The position numbers and the translations under genes are program-made. Below are positions 1 through 8,533 of a stretch of DNA of 64,000 bases, in pieces. Source of the DNA: Sphingomonas sp. HDW15A (GTDB taxonomy: Bacteria > Pseudomonadota > Alphaproteobacteria > Sphingomonadales > Sphingomonadaceae); contig NZ_CP049870.1 of the NCBI RefSeq assembly GCF_011301715.1, positions 2,238,501 through 2,302,500 of the forward strand, read 5' to 3'. A model generated the notes under the pieces. That model ran no database searches. It was not told where the DNA came from and saw only the letters and a list, made by a program, of their open reading frames with translations. Numbering within the stretch: the first letter of the stretch is position 1; each line of letters opens with the position of its first letter.

Positions 1-237
1 GACCTTCTGGTCGAAGGCGGATCGGCGACTGCGACGGCATTCCTGGCCGCCGATCTCGTCGACCGGATCCTCATCTACCGCGCACCGATCATCGTCGGCG
101 AAGGAAAGTCGAGCTTCGGCTATGTCGGGCTCGATGCCATCGCCGACGCCCACGGACGCTGGGAACCGCGCGACGGCCGCACGCTTGGAATTGACCGGCT
201 CGAAGTTTACGAGCGGGTCGCGGAGGAAGAGGGCTGA
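1..237 (+). CDS. ribD: RibD, C-terminal reductase end (partial, runs off the left edge)
   Basis: The reading frame is open from base 1 and gives about 78 residues ending at the TGA at 235-237. It begins with an LLVEGG-type segment followed by a region rich in A/I/V and an 'APIIVGEGKSS' stretch, as in the C-terminal 5-amino-6-(5-phosphoribosylamino)uracil reductase domain of bifunctional RibD. This enzyme carries out deamination and side-chain reduction in riboflavin synthesis. The stop overlaps the start of the riboflavin synthase gene (TGATG), and ribBA and ribH follow, which supports the assignment. The deaminase domain lies outside the window, so I cannot say whether it is present. Confidence 0.85.
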   Translation, partial: DLLVEGGSATATAFLAADLVDRILIYRAPIIVGEGKSSFGYVGLDAIADAHGRWEPRDGRTLGIDRLEVYERVAEEEG

Positions 238-854
238 TGTTCACGGGTATCGTCACGGAAGTCGGCAACGTTCGCGAGGCGCGCGAGGATGGGGATCTGC
301 GGCTGACGGTCGCAACCGCTGCCGACCTGTCGGACGTGGATCTCGGCGCTTCCATCGCCTGCTCCGGCGTGTGCCTGACGGTAGTCGGCAAGGGCGATGA
401 CTGGTTTTCGGTCGATGTCAGCAACGCCACGCGCGACAAGACCGTGCCGGATCATTGGCAAGCCGGCGCCAGCCTCAACCTGGAGCGCGCGCTGAGGCTG
501 GGCGACGAGCTTGGCGGGCATTTCGTCACCGGTCACGTCGACGGAGTTGCGGAAGTCATCGCAATTCGTCCCGAGGGCGGCTCGATGGAGGTCGAATTCG
601 CGGCCGAACGGCGCCTTGGCAAGTTCATTGCCTGCAAGGGGTCAATCACGATCGACGGCGTTTCGCTGACCGTCAACGAGGTAAGCGATAACCTGGGGGA
701 TGGCACGACCCGTTTCACGGCCAACATTATCCCTCACACCGCCGATCACACTACCCTGGGGTCCTTGGCGCCGAACCATCGCGTCAATTTAGAGATCGAC
801 GTCCTTGCGCGTTACCTCCAGCGCCTAGAAGATTCCCGCCGCGAATGTGATTGA
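237..854 (+). CDS. ribE: Riboflavin synthase, alpha subunit
   Basis: The 205-residue product starts with MFTGIV, the signature N-terminus of riboflavin synthase. It shows the internal duplication of the family: a second lumazine-binding barrel starts near residue 97 with HFVTGHVDG. The enzyme dismutates two molecules of 6,7-dimethyl-8-ribityllumazine into riboflavin and a pyrimidinedione that is recycled. The length is normal for the family (about 200). The start overlaps the stop of ribD by one base, so the two genes are probably translationally coupled. The last codons (about 845-851) contain an ATGTGAT heptamer that recurs in the palindrome just downstream. Confidence 0.95.
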   Translation: MFTGIVTEVGNVREAREDGDLRLTVATAADLSDVDLGASIACSGVCLTVVGKGDDWFSVDVSNATRDKTVPDHWQAGASLNLERALRLGDELGGHFVTGHVDGVAEVIAIRPEGGSMEVEFAAERRLGKFIACKGSITIDGVSLTVNEVSDNLGDGTTRFTANIIPHTADHTTLGSLAPNHRVNLEIDVLARYLQRLEDSRRECD

Positions 855-865
855 TCTCTCTGGAG

Positions 866-885
866 TATCACATTTTGATGTGATA
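866..885. promoter_or_regulatory. Perfect 20-bp palindrome upstream of ribBA (candidate operator)
   Basis: TATCACAT-tttg-ATGTGATA, a perfect 8-bp inverted repeat with a 4-base spacer, ends 13 bases before the ribBA start. A third copy of the half-site (ATGTGAT) lies at 845-851 inside the end of ribE. There is no T-run, so it does not look like a terminator, and the 44-base gap is too short for an FMN riboswitch. Because the downstream enzyme carries its own DNA-binding-type HTH, autoregulation is a natural hypothesis. That part is inference. Confidence 0.6.
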
Positions 886-898
886 ACGGCCCCGCAAT

Positions 899-2185
899 AT
901 GTCTACTGATCTCATCGAGCGGCTCGAGGCCGTCATCGCCACGGGTGAAATCAGCAGGTCCGGACTCGCGCGGGCCGCCGGCCTTCACCCCAACAGCCTT
1001 CGCAAACTTGGGCATGGCGACTGGAACCCGACCGCGGACACGCTCTTAAAGCTGGAAAAGCTTCTTCAGCGCGGCACAACGGACGTCCTTGTCGGCCCTG
1101 AGCGGATTATCGATGAGGCGCGCAACGGGCGGATGTTCATATTGGTCGACGATGATGACCGCGAGAACGAGGGCGACCTTGTCATCCCGGCGCAAATGGC
1201 CACGCCCGACGCGATCAACTTCATGGCCCGCCACGGCCGCGGCCTGATCTGCCTCGCTTTGACCAAGGAGCGGGCGGATGTCCTCGGCCTCCAGCCGATG
1301 GCCCGGACCAATGAAACGCGCCTTGAAACTGCCTTCACCGTTTCAATTGAGGCACGAGAGGGGGTGACGACCGGCATTTCGGCTGCGGACCGTGCGCGGA
1401 CCATCGCCGTCGCCATCGATTCCGCCAACGGGCCGGACTCGATCTGTTCGCCGGGCCACGTCTTCCCGCTCGTCGCCCGTCCCGGCGGGGTCCTCGTCCG
1501 CGCCGGCCATACCGAGGCAGCGGTCGACGTGTCGCGCCTCGCCGGTCTCAATCCATCCGGAGTGATCTGCGAGATCATGAGCGAAGATGGCACGATGGCG
1601 CGGCTCGACGGGCTGATGGAATTCGCGCGCCATCACGGTCTCAAGATCGGCACGATCCGCGATCTCATCGCCTATCGCCTGAAAAAGGATCACATGGTCG
1701 AGCGCGTGTCGGAAACGGCTTTCACCAGCCGCAGCGGCAGGCCGTGGACCGCGCAAGTGTTCCGCGACAAGGCTAGCGGCGAAGAGCAGCTCGCGCTCGT
1801 CCATGGCGCAGTTCATCCCGAGGAGCCGACTCTCGTCCGAATGCATTCGATCGACCTGTTCGCCGACCTGCTTGGCGAGCAAGGGGCCCGCTCGGGCCTG
1901 CTCGACGGGGCGATGGCGATGATCGAGGCGGAGGGCTCGGGCGTGGTCGTCGCGCTTCACGCCGCCGCGCCGGGATCGCTGAGCCGGGCGACCGACCTTC
2001 GTTCGGGAAAGCCCTCGCCTTCCTCGCCCGAACTCCGCGGCTATGGCATCGGCGCCCAGATTCTCGCCGCCCTTGGAATCCACGACATGGTCCTGCTCAG
2101 CAACACCCGCCACTCGCCAGTCGGGCTCAGCGCCTACGGCCTCGCCATCGTCGAGGAACGCCCGATCCAGATGTCGGCGGACTGA
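899..2185 (+). CDS. ribBA: RibBA: XRE-like HTH + DHBP synthase + degenerate GTP cyclohydrolase II domain
   Basis: The 428-residue product has three parts. Residues 1-60 form an XRE-like helix-turn-helix ([19 protein letters not shown], then [15 protein letters not shown]). Residues about 66-270 are 3,4-dihydroxy-2-butanone-4-phosphate synthase with the acidic [11 protein letters not shown] motif at 84-94; this domain converts ribulose 5-phosphate to the four-carbon riboflavin precursor. Residues about 275-425 are homologous to GTP cyclohydrolase II (GYGIGAQIL...VGLSAYGL) but contain no cysteine at all. The three zinc-binding cysteines are therefore missing and this half is probably inactive, as in other alphaproteobacterial RibBA fusions. 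The palindrome at 866-885 suggests the HTH may control its own transcription. ribH follows after 2 bases. No clear Shine-Dalgarno sequence is visible. Confidence 0.92.
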   Translation: MSTDLIERLEAVIATGEISRSGLARAAGLHPNSLRKLGHGDWNPTADTLLKLEKLLQRGTTDVLVGPERIIDEARNGRMFILVDDDDRENEGDLVIPAQMATPDAINFMARHGRGLICLALTKERADVLGLQPMARTNETRLETAFTVSIEAREGVTTGISAADRARTIAVAIDSANGPDSICSPGHVFPLVARPGGVLVRAGHTEAAVDVSRLAGLNPSGVICEIMSEDGTMARLDGLMEFARHHGLKIGTIRDLIAYRLKKDHMVERVSETAFTSRSGRPWTAQVFRDKASGEEQLALVHGAVHPEEPTLVRMHSIDLFADLLGEQGARSGLLDGAMAMIEAEGSGVVVALHAAAPGSLSRATDLRSGKPSPSSPELRGYGIGAQILAALGIHDMVLLSNTRHSPVGLSAYGLAIVEERPIQMSAD

Positions 2186-2187
2186 CG

Positions 2188-2607
2188 ATGGCTCGTGTCC
2201 TGATCGTCGAAGCGCGCTTTTACGCCCACCTGAACGACATGCTGCTGGAGGGGGCTCGGGCAGCGCTCGACGCGGCAGGGCATAGCCACGAAACCCTTAC
2301 GGTACCCGGCGCGCTCGAGGTACCTGGCGCAATCGCACTCGCAGCGGAAAGCGACCGGTACGATGCGTTCGTCGGGCTTGGCGTCGTCATTCGGGGCGAG
2401 ACGTGGCATTTCGAGATCGTCGCCGGCGAGAGCGCACGAGGAATCATGGCGTTGACCATGGACGGCCTTCCAGTCGGCAACGGCATCCTTACGGTCGAAA
2501 ACGAGCAGCAGGCGATCGCCCGCGCCGATCCCACGCAGGGCAACAAGGGCGCCGGCGCCGCCGAGGCCGCGCTCGCATTGCTTGAGATCAGGAACCGTTT
2601 TGGCTGA
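2188..2607 (+). CDS. ribH: 6,7-dimethyl-8-ribityllumazine synthase
   Basis: The 139-residue product condenses 5-amino-6-ribitylaminouracil with the butanone phosphate made by RibB. Family features include '[11 protein letters not shown]' near residue 40, which lines the active site, and '[25 protein letters not shown]' with the conserved histidine (about residue 75) involved in phosphate elimination. The length is close to other short alphaproteobacterial lumazine synthases. It starts 2 bases after ribBA and completes the ribD-ribE-ribBA-ribH operon. It is followed by a convergent gene with a 3-base gap. Confidence 0.95.
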   Translation: MARVLIVEARFYAHLNDMLLEGARAALDAAGHSHETLTVPGALEVPGAIALAAESDRYDAFVGLGVVIRGETWHFEIVAGESARGIMALTMDGLPVGNGILTVENEQQAIARADPTQGNKGAGAAEAALALLEIRNRFG

Positions 2608-2610
2608 CGC

Positions 2611-3696
2611 TCAGGCTGCTTGGCCCAGCTTCGGATAATCGACGTAGCCCTGCGGCCCCGATGTGTAGAAGGTGTCGACGTCCCAGCGATTGAGCTCGGC
2701 GCCGGCCCGCAGTCGCTCAACCAGGTCGGGATTGGCTATGAATGTCCGGCCGAAGCTGATCGCATCGGCGATACCCTCATCCAGCCTGGCCTGCGCGCTT
2801 TCGAGCTTGTAATCGCTATTGAGGACGATCTTGCCGCTGAATACGCGCCGCATCGATGGCGATGCCGGTTGCTGATCAGTGGCCCGGAACGTCGATTGCG
2901 GTCCCGGCTCGCGAAGCTCGATCCAAGGAATGCCGACCCGCTCGAGTTCGGCAGCGGCCGCCGTGAACAGGGCGATATGATCGGGATCGTCGCAGCCGTT
3001 GACCGCGCCGTTGGGCGACATTCTCACGCCGACGCGATCAGCGCCTATCTCCGACACGATCCGCTCGGCGACTTCGCGAAGGAATCGGACCCGGTTGGCG
3101 ATCGGGCCACCGTAATCGTCGCTTCGGTGGTTGGACGATGAACGCAGGAATTCGTCGATCAGATAGCCGTTTGCGCCGTGGATCTGGATCCCGTCGAAAC
3201 CCGCGGCAATCGCATTGCGGGCGGCGCGCCCATAATCGTCAAGGACGCGGGCGATGTCTTCGCTCGTGGCTTGGCGTGGTTGCTCGAAGGGTCTTTTTCC
3301 TTCGTAGCTGTGCGCTTCACCCGGCGGCGTGATGGCCGATGGCGCCAGCGGCCGCTCGTGGGTGACGGCGGAATGCACCATCCGCCCCATGTGCCACAAT
3401 TGCAGCACCATCCGTCCGCCGCGCTTGTGAACAGCCTCGGTGACTGGCTTCCAGCCTTCGACCTGTGCATGGTTCCAGATTCCGGGCGCCCCCGGCCAAC
3501 CGAGACCTTCCCGACTTATCCCCGTCGCCTCGCTGATGATCAGGCCGGCGTCGGCGCGCTGGCTGTAATATTCGGCCATGATCGGGGTTGGAACCGCCTC
3601 ACGGGTCGCCCGCCCACGAGTCAGCGGGGCCATCAGAATGCGATTCGGAAGGTACAATGCCGGGGTTAGGTCGATGGGGTCGAACAGACTGGGCAT
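2611..3696 (-). CDS. Old yellow enzyme family alkene reductase (NemA-like)
   Basis: This is an FMN-dependent ene-reductase of about 361 residues. The N-terminus MPSLFDPIDL...NRILMAPLTRGRA is typical of the NemA/OYE group, 'HGANGYLIDEFLRSSSNHRSDDYGG' holds the substrate-binding and proton-donor region, and 'SFGRTFIANPDLVERL' near the C-terminus binds the flavin phosphate. Such enzymes reduce the C=C bonds of unsaturated carbonyls, nitrate esters or maleimides; the physiological substrate cannot be read from sequence. I chose the ATG at 3696 because AGAAAGG sits 6 bases upstream; an ATG at 3702 directly abuts that site. It is convergent with the flavin-synthesis operon and divergent from the EamA transporter. 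Confidence 0.9.
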   Translation of the reverse strand: MPSLFDPIDLTPALYLPNRILMAPLTRGRATREAVPTPIMAEYYSQRADAGLIISEATGISREGLGWPGAPGIWNHAQVEGWKPVTEAVHKRGGRMVLQLWHMGRMVHSAVTHERPLAPSAITPPGEAHSYEGKRPFEQPRQATSEDIARVLDDYGRAARNAIAAGFDGIQIHGANGYLIDEFLRSSSNHRSDDYGGPIANRVRFLREVAERIVSEIGADRVGVRMSPNGAVNGCDDPDHIALFTAAAAELERVGIPWIELREPGPQSTFRATDQQPASPSMRRVFSGKIVLNSDYKLESAQARLDEGIADAISFGRTFIANPDLVERLRAGAELNRWDVDTFYTSGPQGYVDYPKLGQAA

Positions 3697-3723
3697 CGCC
3701 ATCCTTTCTGCTAGTGGCGCGTC

Positions 3724-4650
3724 ATGGACGACGTGGCCGCAAGCCGACAAATAGTTTCAAAAGGAAACGCTACAAGTCCGCACCCCCTGGCGTTCCTTGC
3801 CTTGCTGCTGGGCAATGTGGCCCTTGCCACCGGTCCGTTCCTCGTTCGCAATAGCGGCGTCGGGCCGATCGCGGCGGGCTACTGGCGGCTTGCCCTCGCA
3901 ATTCCCTTCCTTTGGGCCATCGCCGTCGCCGTGAAGCAGCCAATTCACTGGCCCTCGCGCAAGCTGGTCATTGCGGTGTTCATCGCTGCCCTCTTCTTCG
4001 CCGCCGATCTTGCCGCCTGGCATGCCGGAATCCTTCTGACCAAGCTTGGCAACGCCACCTTGTTCGGGAACATCTCGTCCTTCCTGTTCGCCGCTTGGGG
4101 TTTGTGGCTGGTCCGCAAATGGCCCACGCCGGTGCAGGCGCTGGCGTTGCTCCTCGCGGCGGTCGGCTGCGCCCTGCTGATGTGGGGCAGCGCCGAGCTC
4201 TCCGCGGCCCACCTTCGCGGCGATATGCTCGCCGCGCTCGCCGGCCTGCTTTACACCGGCTATCTGATTGGGGTCGAACGCGCCCGCGGAACGCTCCAGG
4301 CCCTGCCGTTGCTGTTCCTCGCCAGCCTGTTCGGTGCGCTGATGCTGCTGCCTGCGGCGCTGGTCGCCGGGGAGCGGATCGTTCCCACGGACTGGACCGC
4401 CCTTTTCGCGCTCGCTTTGTGCAGCCAGGTGCTCGGCCAAGGCCTGCTGGTCTACGCGCTTGGCCAGGTGCCGCCCCTTGTGGTCGGGATCGCGATGCTG
4501 ACCCAGCCGGCGCTGTCGGCTTTTCTCGGCTGGCGGTTCTACGATGAGCGGCTGACCCTGCTTGACTGGTGCGGTGCGATCCTGATTGTCGCCGCGCTCG
4601 TGCTGGTGCGCTTGCGCCGCCCGGTCGAGAAGTCCAGTGAGATCCAATGA
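3724..4650 (+). CDS. EamA/DMT family transporter
   Basis: The 308-residue integral membrane protein has about ten hydrophobic spans arranged as two EamA repeats, as in the drug/metabolite transporter superfamily. The first repeat starts near residue 22 (LAFLALLLGNVALATGPFLVR) and the second near residue 160. The substrate is unknown; relatives export amino acids or other small metabolites across the inner membrane. It lies 27 bases from the divergently transcribed alkene reductase, so the two may share a promoter region. Its last four bases overlap the COQ9-like gene. Confidence 0.85.
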   Translation: MDDVAASRQIVSKGNATSPHPLAFLALLLGNVALATGPFLVRNSGVGPIAAGYWRLALAIPFLWAIAVAVKQPIHWPSRKLVIAVFIAALFFAADLAAWHAGILLTKLGNATLFGNISSFLFAAWGLWLVRKWPTPVQALALLLAAVGCALLMWGSAELSAAHLRGDMLAALAGLLYTGYLIGVERARGTLQALPLLFLASLFGALMLLPAALVAGERIVPTDWTALFALALCSQVLGQGLLVYALGQVPPLVVGIAMLTQPALSAFLGWRFYDERLTLLDWCGAILIVAALVLVRLRRPVEKSSEIQ

Positions 4651-5303
4651 TGACTGAGCCCACTCCGCTCCAGCTTTTGCGCGAGCAGCTTGCGTTGTCC
4701 GTTGGGGAAAACGCGGTTTTCGATGGATGGTCGGTCAAGGCCGTCGATGCTGCGGCGGCGCAGGCCGGGATTGATTCGGCCAAGGCGCGGCTCGCTTTCG
4801 GAAAGGATTCGGCCGCAATGGTCGAAGCCTATGTCGGGGCAATCGATGCAGCGATGGCCGAGGCATTTCCACCTGAGAGAATTGCGGCGATGAAAATCCG
4901 CGATCGGATTACCGAGCTTTTGTGGTTCCGGTTCGAAACGATGCTCACGGCGCGCGAGGCCGTTCGTTCGGCGCTTAGGATCCTGGCGATGCCGCAAAAT
5001 GCGCTACGCGGGGCGAAGCTGGGCTGGCGCAGCGCCGACCGGATGTGGCGCCTCGCGGGCGACACGGCGACCGATTTCAACCATTACACCAAGCGGATAA
5101 CTCTTGGCGGAGTTTATGCCTCGACATTGCTGGTCTGGCTCGACGACCAAAGCGACGGGCTCACCGAGACACGGGCGTTCCTCGAACGCCGGATCGCCGA
5201 CGTGATGCGCTTTGAAAAATGGAAGGCTCAGATGCGCGGTAACGACATCCGCCGGCCCAGCCTGACCCGCTTCCTCGGACGATTGCGCTACCCGCCGGCC
5301 TAA
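4647..5303 (+). CDS. COQ9-family protein (ubiquinone biosynthesis accessory)
   Basis: The 218-residue protein has the COQ9 layout: a TetR-like helical N-terminal half and a C-terminal lipid-binding region containing 'LWFRFETMLTAREAVRSALRILAMPQNAL' and 'TDFNHYTKRITLGGVYASTLLVWLDD'. Family members bind isoprenoid quinone intermediates and assist the COQ7-type hydroxylation in ubiquinone synthesis. They are widespread in alphaproteobacteria. It overlaps the upstream transporter by an ATGA junction. Recognition rests on the conserved C-terminal motifs; I consider it firm for family, less so for the exact step served. Confidence 0.88.
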   Translation: MMTEPTPLQLLREQLALSVGENAVFDGWSVKAVDAAAAQAGIDSAKARLAFGKDSAAMVEAYVGAIDAAMAEAFPPERIAAMKIRDRITELLWFRFETMLTAREAVRSALRILAMPQNALRGAKLGWRSADRMWRLAGDTATDFNHYTKRITLGGVYASTLLVWLDDQSDGLTETRAFLERRIADVMRFEKWKAQMRGNDIRRPSLTRFLGRLRYPPA

Positions 5304-5327
5304 GCCCTTCCCAATCGCCTCCGTTAT

Positions 5328-5342
5328 TGATAATCAGTCGCA
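5328..5342. promoter_or_regulatory. Fur-like box in front of feoAB
   Basis: TGATAATCAGTCGCA matches the 7-1-7 Fur-type palindrome TGATAATgATTATCA at 11 of 15 positions and ends two bases before the feoA ATG. Fur with ferrous iron would be expected to repress the ferrous-iron uptake genes from this position. Assignment is by eye only. Confidence 0.6.
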
Positions 5343-5344
5343 AT

Positions 5345-5596
5345 ATGACGGAGGCGACGTCCCTTGAATCCCTTCGCGTCGGAATACCGGCGCGAATTGG
5401 TCAAATCGACTGGAATGCGCTCGACCCAGCCTGTGCGGGCCGTCTTCGCGATTTCGGCTTCGATGAGGGCGTAACCGTCGAATCGCTTCATCAGGGGCCG
5501 TTCGGGCGCGACCCGATGGCGGTTCGAGTCGGCCGGATGATCGTCGCCATTCGGCGCAGCCACGCCCGCGCAATCCGGGTGATCCCAGCGGCATGA
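5345..5596 (+). CDS. feoA: FeoA, ferrous iron transport accessory protein
   Basis: The 83-residue SH3-like protein has FeoA features: 'LESLRVGIPARIGQIDW', 'RLRDFGFDEGVTVESL', 'GPFGRDPMAVRVGRMIVAIRRSHARAIRV'. FeoA is a small cytoplasmic partner needed by the FeoB ferrous iron permease. I use the ATG at 5345. An upstream in-frame TTG at 5327 would run through the Fur-like box and is less likely. No clear Shine-Dalgarno lies ahead of the ATG. The stop overlaps the feoB start (ATGA). Confidence 0.9.
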   Translation: MTEATSLESLRVGIPARIGQIDWNALDPACAGRLRDFGFDEGVTVESLHQGPFGRDPMAVRVGRMIVAIRRSHARAIRVIPAA

Positions 5597-7443
5597 TCCA
5601 AACCACATCGGTGGCGGTCGTCGGCAATCCCAATGCCGGCAAGAGCGCCCTGTTCAATGCGCTCACCGGTGCCCGCCAGAAGGTAGGCAACTATCCCGGC
5701 GTAACGGTCGAGCGCCACGTCGGCCGGCTTACCCTTCCCTCGGGTCGCCCGGTCGAGCTGATCGACCTTCCGGGGGCCTACGGCCTCGATCCGATGAGCC
5801 CGGACGAAGCGGTGACGCGCGACGTACTGCTTGGCCGGCAGACCGGCGAGCGCCTGCCCGAAGCGATCATCATCGTCGTCGACGCTTCGAACCTCGACAA
5901 TCACTTACGATTCGCTCTGCAACTGATCGCGCTGGGGAGGCCCACGGTCGTCGCTCTGAACATGATCGACCTCGCCAAGCGTGACGGGCTGGAACTCGAT
6001 GCCTCAAGGCTCTCGAAGGAACTCGGGGTGCCGGTAGTCGAAACCGTTGCCGTCAGGAAACGCGGGCTCGGCGTCTTGCTCAAAGAGCTGGAATCTCAGC
6101 TCGATTCGCAGCGGGCTGTTGCCGGCGACGCTCTTCCACCCGGCAGTTCGATCGAACTTCACAAGCGCGCGCGTCAAGTCGCCTCGGCAGCGATCCTCAG
6201 CGAAACGCCGGTTCGAAGGATCACACACCAACTGGATTCGGTGCTGCTCCACCCGGTGGCCGGCCCGCTTCTCCTTGCGGCGATCATGTTCGTCATGTTC
6301 CAGGCGGTGTTCGCCTGGAGCGCCGTTCCCGCCGATGCACTCGAAGCGGCAGTGGTCGGTGCGGCCGGCTGGATTGGCAATGCGCTTCCGGACGGTGCCC
6401 TGCGTTCGCTCGTCGTCGACGGAATCTTCGGCGGGGTCGGCGCCGTAATTGTCTTCCTGCCGCAGATCGTCATCCTGTTCCTGTTCATCCTAGTGCTCGA
6501 AAGCAGCGGATACATGGTCCGCGCAGCCTTCATCATGGATCGGTTGATGAGCAGCGCCGGACTTTCCGGCCGTTCGTTCATCCCCCTTCTGTCGAGCTTC
6601 GCCTGTGCCGTTCCCGGCATCATGGCGACACGGACCATCGACAATGAAAAGGACCGGCTGACGACCATACTCGTCGCACCGCTGATGACCTGCTCGGCGC
6701 GCCTTCCGGTTTACGCGCTTATCATCGCCGCTTTCATTCCGGATCGTGACGCGGTGCCCGGGATCGGTCTTCAAGGGCTTGTCCTGTTCATCCTCTACGT
6801 CTCGGGGATCGTCTCGGCACTGATCGCGGCCCTTGTCATCCGCCGAACCAAGGTTCGCGGCAGCGGCGGCCTGTTCATGATGGAATTACCGAAATACCAA
6901 ATGCCGCGCGTCAAGGACGTCGCGATCGGCTTGTGGCAGCGCGCCCTGATCTTCCTGAAGCGCGCCGGAACCATCATCCTCGGCACGACGATCGTGCTTT
7001 GGGCCTTGGCCAGCTATCCTCACGCGGGGCCGGGCGAGAAACAGTCCGAAGTGTCCATTGCCGGAAAGATCGGAACGGCCATCGAAGTCGTCGTAAGGCC
7101 GATCGGCTTCAATCACGACATCGCCCTGGCGCTTTTGCCGACGATGGCCGCGCGCGAAGTTGCGGTCAGCGCCATCGGCACCGTTTACGCCCTCGATGCG
7201 GATGAGCAGGACCAACTCCAGACTCTCGAGCAGCGCCTCGCCGGGCAATGGAGCCTGGCAACCGCTCTCGCCTTTCTCGCCTGGTTCGTCTTCGCTCCGC
7301 AATGCATTTCGACCATTGCCATCACACGTCGCGAAACCAATAGCTGGCGTTGGCCCGGCTTCATGGTCGCTTACCTGTTCGCGCTCGCCTATCTCGCCGC
7401 CGGAATGACCTATTGGACGGCGGTTGCGTTCGGCCTCGGCTAG
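5593..7443 (+). CDS. feoB: FeoB, ferrous iron permease with G-protein domain
   Basis: The 616-residue protein starts with a G domain: G1 GNPNAGKS at residues 11-18, the VGNYPGVTVE switch region, G3 DLPGAYGL near 57, and G4 NMID near 125. A short helical spacer follows, then a polytopic membrane domain from about residue 220 with the paired gate regions of the nucleoside-transporter-like fold ('LLSSFACAVPGIMATRTI' and 'LPTMAAREVAVSAIGTVY'). It imports Fe2+ across the inner membrane. It is shorter than the E. coli protein (773) and lacks the long cytoplasmic C-terminus. Its start overlaps the end of feoA, and the Fur-like box upstream fits iron control. Confidence 0.96.
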   Translation: MIQTTSVAVVGNPNAGKSALFNALTGARQKVGNYPGVTVERHVGRLTLPSGRPVELIDLPGAYGLDPMSPDEAVTRDVLLGRQTGERLPEAIIIVVDASNLDNHLRFALQLIALGRPTVVALNMIDLAKRDGLELDASRLSKELGVPVVETVAVRKRGLGVLLKELESQLDSQRAVAGDALPPGSSIELHKRARQVASAAILSETPVRRITHQLDSVLLHPVAGPLLLAAIMFVMFQAVFAWSAVPADALEAAVVGAAGWIGNALPDGALRSLVVDGIFGGVGAVIVFLPQIVILFLFILVLESSGYMVRAAFIMDRLMSSAGLSGRSFIPLLSSFACAVPGIMATRTIDNEKDRLTTILVAPLMTCSARLPVYALIIAAFIPDRDAVPGIGLQGLVLFILYVSGIVSALIAALVIRRTKVRGSGGLFMMELPKYQMPRVKDVAIGLWQRALIFLKRAGTIILGTTIVLWALASYPHAGPGEKQSEVSIAGKIGTAIEVVVRPIGFNHDIALALLPTMAAREVAVSAIGTVYALDADEQDQLQTLEQRLAGQWSLATALAFLAWFVFAPQCISTIAITRRETNSWRWPGFMVAYLFALAYLAAGMTYWTAVAFGLG

Positions 7444-7483
7444 GGTCTAACGCAGGCTCCAGACACGAATATAGGAGAGTGAA

Positions 7484-7966
7484 ATGGCGGGCGTGAACAA
7501 GGTGATCCTGGTTGGCAATCTGGGCGCCGATCCCGAGGCCCGCACGCTCAACAACGGCGGCGAGGTCGTCAACATGCGCATCGCCACGTCGGAGAACTGG
7601 AAGGACAAGGACGGCAACCGCCAGGAGCGGACCGAGTGGCACAACGTCGTTATCTTTAACGAAAACCTCGGCCGGGTCGCCAAGAATTACCTTCGCAAGG
7701 GCTCCAAGGTCTATGTCGAAGGCCAAATCCAGACCCGCAAGTGGACCGATCAGTCGGGCAATGATCGCTACACCACCGAAATCGTTCTCCAGCGCTTCCG
7801 CGGCGAACTCGTCCTGCTCGACAGCCGGGGCGAGGGCGGTTCGGGAGGTGGCTACGGCGGCGGAGGCTTCAATCAGGACGAGGGCTTCGGCGGAGGCTCG
7901 CGTCCCCAGCAGCGTCCTCAGCCAGCCGCGTTCGACACCGACCTCGACGATGATGTGCCGTTCTGA
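7484..7966 (+). CDS. ssb: Single-stranded DNA-binding protein
   Basis: The 160-residue protein opens with [22 protein letters not shown], the start of the SSB OB-fold (about residues 1-110). It continues with a glycine-rich disordered linker and ends in the acidic tail DLDDDVPF that recruits replication and repair partners. It binds single-stranded DNA as a tetramer in replication, recombination and repair. AGGAGAG lies just ahead of the ATG. It stands alone, 40 bases after feoB. Confidence 0.97.
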   Translation: MAGVNKVILVGNLGADPEARTLNNGGEVVNMRIATSENWKDKDGNRQERTEWHNVVIFNENLGRVAKNYLRKGSKVYVEGQIQTRKWTDQSGNDRYTTEIVLQRFRGELVLLDSRGEGGSGGGYGGGGFNQDEGFGGGSRPQQRPQPAAFDTDLDDDVPF

Positions 7967-8008
7967 GGACTGCGCGGCAGCGCTGAGCGGGGCGCACCCT
8001 CTTAAAAA

Positions 8009-8533
8009 CTAGGCGCCATCGCCCTTATCGCGCTTGAGCGCGGCCAAGGCCGCGAACGGCCCCGCCTCCTCTTCGCTGATCACACCCGCCTCGTGGAGCG
8101 CAACGGCAGCGTTAGGGCCGCGCGGAAAGGGATCCAGCGCCAACGCCAGAGTATCGACCAAAGCCTCGCCGAGCGGAATGACCGCACCGTCGTGGAAAAC
8201 AGTGTCGAGGTCGTTGGCACGAAGCTCAAGCTCCTCGTCCGGGCGGACTTTCGGCTCCGGCATGAAATGGAGCTCGAACGGCTCGTCGACCCGTGTTCGG
8301 AGCGGCTCGCCGGTCGCGACGCAGGATTGCTCCAAGCTAGCCTTGAGCCGGCCTATCGCTTTCACCCGGTCGCCGTCGCGCTCGAGCATTGCATGGGCCT
8401 GCAGCGCGCCGATCACGGGAAGATTCAGGCGATTGGCGATCGAGGCGCATTCCTCAGGCTCGGCGACAAGGTCTATCCGGTCACCGCCCCGGATTGCGGC
8501 GATCGGAAGCGCCAGCGAGAACCGCTCGCTCAC
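8009..8533 (-). CDS. YceD/DUF177 family protein (23S rRNA accumulation)
   Basis: The 174-residue protein fits DUF177, with 'SLEQSCVATGEPLRTRVDEPFELHFMP' holding the conserved cysteine and 'IPLGEALVDTLALALDPFPRGP' near the end. Family members in bacteria (YceD) and plastids promote accumulation of large-subunit rRNA. In many alphaproteobacteria the gene follows the ubiquinol-cytochrome c chaperone gene and lies opposite bamE, exactly as here. Its start overlaps the stop of the chaperone gene by 4 bases. The usual downstream plsX-fabH pair is absent; ssb lies there on the other strand. Confidence 0.85.
   Translation of the reverse strand: MSERFSLALPIAAIRGGDRIDLVAEPEECASIANRLNLPVIGALQAHAMLERDGDRVKAIGRLKASLEQSCVATGEPLRTRVDEPFELHFMPEPKVRPDEELELRANDLDTVFHDGAVIPLGEALVDTLALALDPFPRGPNAAVALHEAGVISEEEAGPFAALAALKRDKGDGA

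Noticed and set aside
855..898. FMN riboswitch ahead of ribBA
   Set aside because: The gap is only 44 bases and shows a plain inverted repeat, far too short for the conserved FMN aptamer.
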